Below are positions 41,888 through 50,062 of a stretch of 64,000 nt of DNA, in pieces. Position numbers and translations under genes: made by a program. Below the pieces are notes generated by a model. It saw only the letters and a list, made by a program, of their open reading frames with translations. It made no database searches and was not told the origin of the DNA. Source of the DNA: Mucilaginibacter robiniae. GTDB taxonomy: Bacteria > Bacteroidota > Bacteroidia > Sphingobacteriales > Sphingobacteriaceae. Location of the stretch: positions 1,984,001-2,048,000 of the forward strand of contig NZ_CP051682.1 in assembly GCF_012849215.1 (NCBI RefSeq), given 5' to 3'. Position 1 is the first letter of the stretch. Each line of letters begins with the position of its first letter.

Positions 41888-44080
41888 ATGAAGAAGTTAA
41901 TTTTATTTTTTGGTCCTTTTTTGCTGTTCTCTGCCGCATTTGCCCAACATCACATGATAGCTATGGGTACTAATAAACAGAACAAGCATTTGCCGCTTTA
42001 CACCAAGATCGGCAAGCGGGAGATTTATCACCTGTACATCAATGATACCGCGGTAAATTACACGGGTAAGCAGGCGGCAGGGATGGCCATCAACGGCAGC
42101 ATTCCGGCGCCAACACTGGAATTTACGGAGGGCGACACCGCAGAGATATATGTTCATAACGAAATGATGATGGAAACGTCCATCCACTGGCACGGGCTGA
42201 TCCTTCCAAACCGGTATGACGGTGTTTCCTATTTAACCACATCGCCTATAGCAGCAGGACAAACGCACTTGTTCAAATTTCCGCTGGTACAGCATGGCAC
42301 CTATTGGTATCATTCCCATACGATGACGCAGGAACAAAGCGGCTTGTATGGCGCCTTTATCATCCATGAGCGCCAAACTGCCCCTGTGAAGGAATATACC
42401 TTGCTGCTAAGCGACTGGACTGACGAAAACCCCGAGCAGGTGCAACGGCGGCTGCATAACGCCTCCGACTGGTATGCCATCCGAAAAGGCAGTACCCAGA
42501 ATTATTTGCAGGCCATTCAAACCGGTCATTTGAAAACAAAGCTGACCAACGAATGGAAAAGAATGACGGCTATGGACGTCAGTGACGTTTACTATGACCG
42601 CTTCTTCAGCAATGGTAAAGCAGAAAATGCAGCACCGCAGTTCAGGGCGGGCGACCAGGTCAGGCTGCGCGTTGTCAACGGCAGTTCCTCTACCTATTTC
42701 TGGCTGGCTTGGGCTGGCGGCAAAATCAAAGTTGTGGCCAATGATGGTGAAGATGTGCAGCCGGTGGAGGCCGACCGTATGATCGTTGGGGTGGCGGAAA
42801 CTTACGACGTGATGGTTACTATTCCCGCTGACGGTAGTTACGAATTCCTCGCCACGCCTGAAGACCGGACAAAATTTACATCACTTTGGTTAGGTGAAGG
42901 CACAAGGCATCCTGCAAAGAAGCTACCGAAGCTGACCTATTTCGACGGCATGAAAATGATGAATGATATGATGGACATGCATGGTAATATGAAAGAAATG
43001 GCTGGTATGAAAATGACGAATCAGGTCATGGACATGAACACCGTCATGTATCAGGAGCTGGACGAAGGAGAACCGCCTGTCACGCTGAACTACGGCATGC
43101 TCAAAGCGGTTCACCCGACAACGCTGCCTGCTGGTCCAACTAAACTCCTCAATTTTGAACTGACCGGAAATATGAACCGCTATGTGTGGTCAATCAACAA
43201 CAAAACAGTCTCTGAAACAGATAAAATACTGATCAAACAAGGCGAGAACGTCCGTATCATTCTTTACAATAACACGATGATGCGTCACCCGATGCACCTG
43301 CACGGGCACTTCTTTCGGGTGCTGAACGGACAGGGTGAGTACTCGCCTTTAAAAAACACGCTGGACATTATGCCGATGGAACGCGATACGATCGAGTTTC
43401 GGGCAACAGAAAGCGGGGACTGGTTTTTCCATTGCCATATTCTTTACCACATGATGAGCGGTATGGGACGCATATTCAGCTACGAAAATTCCCCGGCTAA
43501 CCCGGAAGTTCCCGATCCCGCGGCTGGGTTTAAAAAGGTAGCTGCGGACGACCGTAAGTTCTACGCATCTGCAAAATTAGGCCTCGAAACCAACGGTAGT
43601 GACGGCAACGCGGCGTTAGCCAATACCCGCTGGAAGTTTTCTACGATGTGGCACCTGGGCATCAAGGATACGAAAGGTTATGAAAGCGAAACGATGTTCG
43701 GGCGTTACTTTGGCCGGATGCAGTGGCTCTATGCTTATGCCGGCTTTGATTACCACTATAAAAAGACGGACGAGCAGGAAAAAAATCTGTTCGGGCAAAT
43801 CAGCAATAAGAATAACCGCCATACCGTAGTGGCGGGTTTAGCTTATACATTGCCCATGCTGTTTGTTGCCGACGCGCGGATTGATGGCAATGGGAAATTG
43901 CGGTTTCAGTTAGGTCGCGATGATATTGCTTTAACGAGCCGACTGAGGTTCTCCATAGTAGGCAATACGGACAAGGAATACAGCGCGGGACTTCGCTATA
44001 TCGTTAATAAGAATTTCTCCCTGTCCAGTCACTACGATAGTGATATGGGACTGGGCGCAGGATTAACGCTGACCTATTAA
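41888..44080 (+). CDS. Second multicopper oxidase with fused C-terminal barrel
   Basis: A 730-residue protein with a signal peptide (LILFFGPFLLFSAAFAQ). Copper ligands: HWHGLILPNRYDG, WYHSHTMTQEQSG, HPMHLHGHFFRVL, HCHILYHMMSGMG. It has only a short Met-rich linker (around 350-375), unlike the first oxidase. The C-terminal 190 residues form alternating strands and end GLGAGLTLTY, again like an outer-membrane barrel. It is a paralogue of the protein at 34355-37048. Confidence 0.92.
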   Translation: MKKLILFFGPFLLFSAAFAQHHMIAMGTNKQNKHLPLYTKIGKREIYHLYINDTAVNYTGKQAAGMAINGSIPAPTLEFTEGDTAEIYVHNEMMMETSIHWHGLILPNRYDGVSYLTTSPIAAGQTHLFKFPLVQHGTYWYHSHTMTQEQSGLYGAFIIHERQTAPVKEYTLLLSDWTDENPEQVQRRLHNASDWYAIRKGSTQNYLQAIQTGHLKTKLTNEWKRMTAMDVSDVYYDRFFSNGKAENAAPQFRAGDQVRLRVVNGSSSTYFWLAWAGGKIKVVANDGEDVQPVEADRMIVGVAETYDVMVTIPADGSYEFLATPEDRTKFTSLWLGEGTRHPAKKLPKLTYFDGMKMMNDMMDMHGNMKEMAGMKMTNQVMDMNTVMYQELDEGEPPVTLNYGMLKAVHPTTLPAGPTKLLNFELTGNMNRYVWSINNKTVSETDKILIKQGENVRIILYNNTMMRHPMHLHGHFFRVLNGQGEYSPLKNTLDIMPMERDTIEFRATESGDWFFHCHILYHMMSGMGRIFSYENSPANPEVPDPAAGFKKVAADDRKFYASAKLGLETNGSDGNAALANTRWKFSTMWHLGIKDTKGYESETMFGRYFGRMQWLYAYAGFDYHYKKTDEQEKNLFGQISNKNNRHTVVAGLAYTLPMLFVADARIDGNGKLRFQLGRDDIALTSRLRFSIVGNTDKEYSAGLRYIVNKNFSLSSHYDSDMGLGAGLTLTY

Positions 44081-44123
44081 GTGTTTAGAAGAAAGAAAAT
44101 ATTAAACTTATAAACTAAGTACA

Positions 44124-44280
44124 ATGGAACACCAGCATCACCATCACGATATAGAAGCGAACGCACACGATCACCATGATGGTATGGATCATCAGCACAT
44201 GGGTCACGGCGGTTATGATCACACCGCAATGATCGCTGATTTCCGGAAGCGTTTTTACGTGGTACTCGCCCTGACGGTGA
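44124..44280 (+). pseudogene. 5' fragment of a CopB-like P-type ATPase
   Basis: The first 50 residues are the His-rich cytoplasmic N-terminus of a CopB-type copper ATPase (MEHQHHHHDIEANAHDHHDG; MIADFRKRFYVVLALTV). The homology ends abruptly just before the first membrane helix, where sequence of a HAD hydrolase begins. The ATPase core is absent, so this is a deletion or recombination remnant. Confidence 0.72.
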
Positions 44281-44715
44281 AGTCGGATAAAGCACACTTG
44301 ATAGTGATCTCAACCGAACTGTTTTTTACAAAGACCCCGATTTCAGCGAAGATGATTTTGAACAATTTATGTTTGATCAGTCCAAGCCCTTTACTGAAAT
44401 GATAATGCTGTTAAGCCAGCTAAAAAACAGTATAATTTTAAAGTCGTGGCAGTAAGTAACGAAGGAAGAGAACTTACAAATCATTGCATTAAGGAATTTA
44501 AGATGAACCCGTTTATGGATTTTTTTATTTCGTCCAGTTTTGTTCATTTGCGGAAACCCAGTTCAGATATTTTTCAAATGGCGTTAGACATTGCCCAGAT
44601 TGATGCCGAAGAGGTATTATATATTGACGACCACGCCATATTTGTGCGAGTTGCCGAAAGTTTAGGGATAAAGGGTGTTTAACACTCAGATTTTTCTGTA
44701 ACTAAAAGCAATTGA
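44281..44715 (+). pseudogene. 3' fragment of a HAD-family hydrolase
   Basis: The translation resembles HAD-IA hydrolases from the middle on: DLNRTVFYKDPDFSEDDFEQ, then VVAVSNEGRELTNHCIKEFK, then DFFISSSFVHLRKPSSDIFQ and EEVLYIDDHAIFV. It lacks the N-terminal nucleophile segment. A run of six A at 44422-44427 needs a seventh to keep frame (LKKQYNFKVV), and an in-frame TAA at 44680 cuts the last ten or so codons. It is a pseudogene joined to the CopB fragment. Confidence 0.72.
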
Positions 44716-44886
44716 GTTAGCTATGGGCTTTCAATATCTGAAGCAAAGCAGATAGAGGGACCTACCGAATAGGCGGATAACAAAAATTAGCAAATATTGC
44801 GAATACGATTACAAATTTCTGCCCTGATGGAATACCACGGGAGGAAAACAACTATTTAAATCAATAAAGCTATACTGGATGATGTT

Positions 44887-45576
44887 ATGAAAGTACTAAT
44901 TGTGGAAGACGAACCTGAATTATCGGCAAGTATTGTTTCTTATTTGCTTAATGAAAAATACCAGTGTGACACAGCCGAAGATTTCATGCAGGCTGAAAAC
45001 AAGATCATCGATTTTAATTACGATTGCGTAATCGTGGATATCGGATTACCCGGCGGAAATGGGCTGGACTTGATCAGGCTGGTTAAAAGAATGAAGAAAA
45101 ATGAAGGGATAATAGTAATATCTGCCAATGGGGCTTTAAGTGATAAGATTATTGGGCTTAATTTGGGGGCGGATGATTATCTAGCTAAACCATTTCACCT
45201 TTCCGAACTTATAGCAAGATTAAATGCAATCATTCGCCGCCGAAATTTTAATGGTGCCGAAGTTTTTGAGCACAACGAACTGCGCGTACAAGTTGAAGAC
45301 AAATTGGTATTTGTGCATGATAAAGCAATTGTATTAAACAAGAAAGAACTAGACCTGCTGTTGTTCCTGATCACCAACAGAAGGCGTGTTATCTCAAAGT
45401 CCGCGATCTCACAACATCTGTCTCAAAATGAAAGTGGCTATTATCGTGGTTACGATGTGGTATATGCCCATATGAAGAACTTAAAAAGGAAATTGGCGGA
45501 TGCCGGGTGCCGCGACTACATTAAAACCATTTATGGCGTAGGCTATAAACTTGACTGTGATGAAGCTATTAGCTAA
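44887..45576 (+). CDS. OmpR-family response regulator, CusR-like
   Basis: A 229-residue protein. Receiver: acidic pair VEDEPE, phospho-Asp in CVIVDIGLPGG (about residue 51), conserved Lys in DDYLAKPF. The C-terminal winged helix has YDVVYAHMKNLKRKLADAGC and YIKTIYGVGYKL. Its gene overlaps the kinase gene by 17 bases. By position it controls the YncE-TolC-RND operon that starts at 46876, where tandem TTTCAGAA sites occur. Confidence 0.93.
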   Translation: MKVLIVEDEPELSASIVSYLLNEKYQCDTAEDFMQAENKIIDFNYDCVIVDIGLPGGNGLDLIRLVKRMKKNEGIIVISANGALSDKIIGLNLGADDYLAKPFHLSELIARLNAIIRRRNFNGAEVFEHNELRVQVEDKLVFVHDKAIVLNKKELDLLLFLITNRRRVISKSAISQHLSQNESGYYRGYDVVYAHMKNLKRKLADAGCRDYIKTIYGVGYKLDCDEAIS

Positions 45577-46819
45577 AACCTCGAGGATACTGCTGGGGTA
45601 TGCTATTGTTGTCCTGCTGGTGAGCATACCCCTTTTTTATTTTGTGATCGAGCAGTTGTATTATCAGGATGTAGATGATGCATTAAGGTTACGAAAAAAG
45701 GAATTGACCATCAGGACTAAGAAGTTACACCGCGAGCGGGACATTGCGCTATGGCTGGCTATGGATAACGATGTTAAGATCAGTCTATCTGCCCCACCAC
45801 TCCGCGATTCCATTTATCCCAAACTGTATATGGACACCTTGGCGCATGAAATGGAGCCTTACCGTGAACTGGCTACTTCGCTGCAGGTGAATCATAAATT
45901 ATATCATGCGACCATTCGCCGGTCATTGGTCGAAAGCCAGGACCTTATTGTTGGCATTGCTGAAGTACAAGGAGTTTTATTGATCATCATGTTCATCGGC
46001 TGGCTGTTGATCAGTCGGAGTATTTCTAAAAAGATATGGCAACCATTTGACCGCATCATTGAATGGCTTCAAAATTATCAGGTTGACAAAGAGCAACCAT
46101 TGATAAACCCGGTCTCCGGGATCGTGGAGTTTGACCAATTGAACAGGGTCGTCAACGAACTGGTCAGTAAAAATAAAAAGGCCTATCAGGATCAGAAAAA
46201 TTTTATCGAGAATGCCTCTCACGAGATGCAAACACCTGTAGCCATTCTACAGTCCAAACTTGACTTGCTGATACAATCCAAAGGCCTGACCGCGGAACAG
46301 GCGCATCACCTGCAATCATCGTACGAAGTAATAGAGCGTCTGACTCATTTAAACCAGAGTTTGCTCTTGTTATCCAAGATAGAAAATCAGCAATTCCCCG
46401 ATCTGGTGGAAGTAAGTGTAAAAGCGACCGTTACAAAAATACTTAAACACCTTGAGGCATTGATCGACGATAAACCGGTCAGCCTCAATGTCGAACACCA
46501 TGGAGACAAAATGCTTCATGGGCATCCGGTCTTAGTAGAAATATTACTCTCAAACCTCATTACCAATGCCGTTCATCATACACCTGCAAACGGGCACATT
46601 TATATTTCCATCACAGACGACGGTTTTTTGATCGAAAACTCAGGAACACCGCTGCCCTTTGATGATAACAAGCTATTTTCCCGGTTCGGTAAAAAGAGCA
46701 CAAATCGCCATGGTGTTGGTCTGGGTCTGGCCATTGCGTTCGAGATCAGCCAGCTTTACCAGCTGAAGTTAAATTATCAGTTTAAAGAACATATACATCA
46801 ATTCTCCATCCGTTTTTAG
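45560..46819 (+). CDS. Membrane histidine kinase, CusS-like
   Basis: About 419 residues starting MKLLAKTSRI at 45560. Two membrane helices (about 10-30 and 135-155) flank a periplasmic domain of about 100 residues that likely senses copper or other metal. HisKA has ASHEMQTPVAILQSKLDLL; the ATPase domain has SNLITNAVHHTP and GVGLGLAIAFE. Partner of the overlapping response regulator. Confidence 0.92.
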   Translation: MKLLAKTSRILLGYAIVVLLVSIPLFYFVIEQLYYQDVDDALRLRKKELTIRTKKLHRERDIALWLAMDNDVKISLSAPPLRDSIYPKLYMDTLAHEMEPYRELATSLQVNHKLYHATIRRSLVESQDLIVGIAEVQGVLLIIMFIGWLLISRSISKKIWQPFDRIIEWLQNYQVDKEQPLINPVSGIVEFDQLNRVVNELVSKNKKAYQDQKNFIENASHEMQTPVAILQSKLDLLIQSKGLTAEQAHHLQSSYEVIERLTHLNQSLLLLSKIENQQFPDLVEVSVKATVTKILKHLEALIDDKPVSLNVEHHGDKMLHGHPVLVEILLSNLITNAVHHTPANGHIYISITDDGFLIENSGTPLPFDDNKLFSRFGKKSTNRHGVGLGLAIAFEISQLYQLKLNYQFKEHIHQFSIRF

Positions 46820-46821
46820 CA

Positions 46822-46856
46822 TTTCAGAAACTTTTCAGAATGTCCGGCCACATTTG
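46822..46856 (+). promoter_or_regulatory. Tandem response-regulator sites and promoter
   Basis: TTTCAGAA occurs twice with an 11-base period (46822-46829 and 46833-46840), the direct-repeat spacing used by OmpR/PhoB-type regulators. CACATTTG (46849-46856) is a one-mismatch -7 element. The first gene of the efflux operon starts at 46876. Confidence 0.55.
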
Positions 46857-46875
46857 ACATGGTTGAAGCGACATC

Positions 46876-47847
46876 ATGAAAATATATAGTTTACTGGTAT
46901 CATTTTTATTATTAGTAAGTGTAGCAAATGCACAAGAAAAACTCAAATTAATCAATACCGTACCCCTTCCGGCGGTTAAAGGAAGTTTTGACCTCATGGC
47001 CTATGATAATGGTCATCATCGCCTTTTCCTTTCGGCTCAGGACAATCATTCGGTAGAAGTGATCGATCTGCAAAAGGGCAGATTGATCAGAAGTCTGCCT
47101 GGCTTTAATGAGCCTAAGTGGTGCTGTTACGATCCCGAAACAGCCTTGCTTTATGTGGCGACAGGTAAAGACGGTAAGGTTACTGCCCTTAATACCCATA
47201 CTTTTCAAACCGTTAACACTTATACTTTCCGGGAAAAATGCAATAATCTACGATTCGATGCCCAAACCCATCAGCTTTTTGTAGGCGTTGGTGATACTTT
47301 CGGCGCTATTGGAATTATCGACCTGCGGCAGCAGAAGATCATTGGCCGAATTCTGCTGGCAGGCTACCCCAAACAGTTTGAATTAGCCGCCCAGCGCATC
47401 TATGTTAATGTTCCGGGCAAAGGGCTGGTACAGGTGATCGACCGACAAACGTCCAAAATAATAGCCAACTGGCAGGTATCTCCATCAAATGACAATGTAC
47501 CTATGGCGCTTGACCGCGAACACCAACTGCTCTACATAGGATGCGCTAGTGGTCGTTTGGTTGTATACAATGTTTCAAGCGGAAAGCAGGTAGGCGCAAT
47601 ACCCATACATAAAGATGTGGATGGCATTTACCTTGACCCAAAGCGTCAACGGCTGTATGCGTCTTGTGGCGAAGGATTTATAGACATCATCGGCATTGAC
47701 AAACAACATTGGGCCAGTGTTGGCCAGGTAACAACGCGGGTTGGTGCCGGCACGTCTTTGTTCATCCCCCAGATCAATCGCTATGTGCTCGCGGAGCCAC
47801 AGACAACCAAACTGCCTGCTTCTATTCAGGTCTACCAGACGAATTAA
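46876..47847 (+). CDS. YncE-like beta-propeller protein
   Basis: A 323-residue periplasmic protein with a signal peptide (LLVSFLLLVSVANAQ). It consists of repeated beta-propeller blades (for example GHHRLFLSAQDNHSVEVIDL; TALLYVATGKDGKVTALNTH; HQLLYIGCASGRLVVYNVSS). Such proteins bind ligands or act as scaffolds; a metal or efflux role here is inferred from the operon. Its stop overlaps the TolC gene start by one base. Confidence 0.85.
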   Translation: MKIYSLLVSFLLLVSVANAQEKLKLINTVPLPAVKGSFDLMAYDNGHHRLFLSAQDNHSVEVIDLQKGRLIRSLPGFNEPKWCCYDPETALLYVATGKDGKVTALNTHTFQTVNTYTFREKCNNLRFDAQTHQLFVGVGDTFGAIGIIDLRQQKIIGRILLAGYPKQFELAAQRIYVNVPGKGLVQVIDRQTSKIIANWQVSPSNDNVPMALDREHQLLYIGCASGRLVVYNVSSGKQVGAIPIHKDVDGIYLDPKRQRLYASCGEGFIDIIGIDKQHWASVGQVTTRVGAGTSLFIPQINRYVLAEPQTTKLPASIQVYQTN

Positions 47848-49136
47848 TGACCATGAGATATCTATTGATCTTTTTCATACTGATGTACCTATTCTCAGGA
47901 TCACTGAAGGCGCAGTCGAAGTTGGATGATTTCCTTGAGCTGAGTTATACCAATAGCCCGTTGCTTAATGAGGCCAGGAACCAACAGGTGGTCAATCAGG
48001 CAGAGGCGGAACGGATACGCGCATTAACCACCAAATTACAGTTAAGCCTTAATGCCAATTATCTCTTCGCCCCGGTATATATTACCGATGCCGGACATAA
48101 GGGCTTTGATCTTAACGCCGGCGGCGCTGTCAATTATTACGGATACGACCTTGGTACCACCAATGGCGGAAGCTTGCAAGGATTACTGGTGACGAATCAA
48201 CCCTTATTTGCCGGCCGGCGGGCCGGTATTTTGGCAGCGCAGTCGCTGGTTAACGTACAGATCTATCAAAACACCGTACAGTTAACCCGTCATGATCTGG
48301 AAAAGGCCATCACCGACCAGTATATGCTCTGCCTGCTCGACAAAAAGCAGGTGGGTAACTCCATGGCCAATATGAAGATCATCGACCAGCAGCGCTTGAT
48401 CGTCAAAAAACTTGTGAATGCCAGTTTGCTCAAAAACTCCGACCTGATCTTATTAAATATCGAATATGAAAACAACCAGAATATTTTACTGGCCTATCAG
48501 GCAGCTTATCACAAAGACCTGCTGGAGCTAAGGATCATGAGCGGCAGCCGTGATACAGCCGAGGTGGAATTGGCCCCGTTGGAACTAAAGTTAAAAACGC
48601 CGGTTGACCGATCCGCCTACCTGGAAAGATTCAGGTTGGACAGCCTTGGTCTGGTTGCCACTCAAAATGCTTTTGAAACCAAATACCGGCTGCAAATAAG
48701 TGTTTTCGGCAATACGGGGCTTAATGCCACACACTTCAATAATCTTTATGATCGCTTCGGGCTGGGCGCAGGTTTAAGCCTGACATGGAGCATCCTGGAT
48801 GGACATCAGAAAGAGATCACCCGTCGTAAAACGACGCTGCAACTGCAATCCGTCGCTTTTAATAAAAGTAACGCGCAACTGCAAAATGATCTTCGAAAAA
48901 AACAAGCGCTGGATGAACTCATGTCTTATGATGGCAGGGTAAAAAACCAGCAAAAACAGCTCGCTGAATATGAATCCTTGCTTACCAGCTACCGTACACA
49001 GGTCATCCAGGCCCAGCTTTCAGTGATCGATTTTATTAATGTGCTGAAGAACCGCACTATAGCCCAACGCGATTTGCTGCAGCTGGAAACTAACCGAAAC
49101 TTATTGATCAACGCCTATAACTACTGGAATTGGTAA
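47847..49136 (+). CDS. TolC-family outer-membrane efflux protein
   Basis: About 429 residues starting MTMRYLLIFF at 47847 or MRYLLIFF at 47853; longer frames lie inside the upstream gene. It has a signal peptide ending LKAQ. Long helical regions with TolC features follow (LDDFLELSYTNSPLLNEARN; SLTWSILDGHQKEITRRKTT; ALDELMSYDGRVKNQQKQL). It forms the outer-membrane channel for the adaptor and RND pump encoded next. Confidence 0.9.
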   Translation: MTMRYLLIFFILMYLFSGSLKAQSKLDDFLELSYTNSPLLNEARNQQVVNQAEAERIRALTTKLQLSLNANYLFAPVYITDAGHKGFDLNAGGAVNYYGYDLGTTNGGSLQGLLVTNQPLFAGRRAGILAAQSLVNVQIYQNTVQLTRHDLEKAITDQYMLCLLDKKQVGNSMANMKIIDQQRLIVKKLVNASLLKNSDLILLNIEYENNQNILLAYQAAYHKDLLELRIMSGSRDTAEVELAPLELKLKTPVDRSAYLERFRLDSLGLVATQNAFETKYRLQISVFGNTGLNATHFNNLYDRFGLGAGLSLTWSILDGHQKEITRRKTTLQLQSVAFNKSNAQLQNDLRKKQALDELMSYDGRVKNQQKQLAEYESLLTSYRTQVIQAQLSVIDFINVLKNRTIAQRDLLQLETNRNLLINAYNYWNW

Positions 49137-49141
49137 TGCTT

Positions 49142-50056
49142 ATGAAAAACTATATCGTTCTTTTATGCCTTTTACTGGCACTGGGCGCCTGCCACAGCAA
49201 TGATAACGCTCCGGCTAACCATGTCAGGCCGAGAACCGCCGTACAGATAACCCAGATCGGGATCGGTACCATTTGTGATGACCTGGTGCTTTCCGGCACT
49301 TCGGTTTACCTTAAAAGGAATCTGGTAACCTCTTCCATCGCCGCATTTATTACAAATGTCTACGTTAAATTAGGTGATCACGTGCGGAAAGGGCAGCCGC
49401 TTTATTTACTGGAATCCAAGGAGCGCAAAGCATTGGGTAACGATATCACCAAGGTAGACCCTTCACTAAAAAGCTTTGGACTGATCACCCTTACAGCGCC
49501 GGCCTCGGGGATCATCACCACTTTTGATAAGCAGCAAACCGGGGAGTACGTGCTGGAGGGTACCCAACTTTGTACGATCGCCGCCAGTAACGATCTGGCT
49601 TTCCAGGTCAACGTCCCTTATGAATATGCCGATCTGGTCAAACCGGGAAAGAAATGTCTGATCACCCTTCCCGATAAGACGGTGTATAAAGCTACCATTA
49701 CCACGCCGCTGGCTACCATGAACGTGACCGAACAAACACAGGTGTTGCTGGCCCGGCCCGATCAGGATCTTTTCCTGCCCGAAAACTTGCTGGCCAAGGT
49801 CGCCTTTGATCGCTCTGAACCGGGGAACCAGCAAGTGCTTCCCAAAACTTGTGTAGTGAGCGACGAACTGCTGAAAGATTTTTGGGTAATGAAACTGGTT
49901 AATGACAGCACGGCTGTAAAGGTCCCGGTAAAAACCGGCAACAAGAACAATACGTCTATTGAGATACTTTCCCCCACATTTCAAAAAGGCGATAAGATCC
50001 TGATTACGGGTAATTATGGTTTAGCCGACACCGCCCTCGTAACTGTTACTCAATAA
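49142..50056 (+). CDS. RND periplasmic adaptor lipoprotein
   Basis: About 304 residues starting MKNYIVLLCL at 49142 (an ATG at 49136 is also possible). A lipobox LALGAC lies at residues 14-19. The barrel-sandwich segments are ITNVYVKLGDHVRKGQPLYL and LTAPASGIITTFDKQQTGEY, with a short central region rather than a long helical hairpin. It links the pump and the TolC channel. It lies between the two within the operon. Confidence 0.9.
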   Translation: MKNYIVLLCLLLALGACHSNDNAPANHVRPRTAVQITQIGIGTICDDLVLSGTSVYLKRNLVTSSIAAFITNVYVKLGDHVRKGQPLYLLESKERKALGNDITKVDPSLKSFGLITLTAPASGIITTFDKQQTGEYVLEGTQLCTIAASNDLAFQVNVPYEYADLVKPGKKCLITLPDKTVYKATITTPLATMNVTEQTQVLLARPDQDLFLPENLLAKVAFDRSEPGNQQVLPKTCVVSDELLKDFWVMKLVNDSTAVKVPVKTGNKNNTSIEILSPTFQKGDKILITGNYGLADTALVTVTQ

Positions 50057-50062
50057 CCGGAC

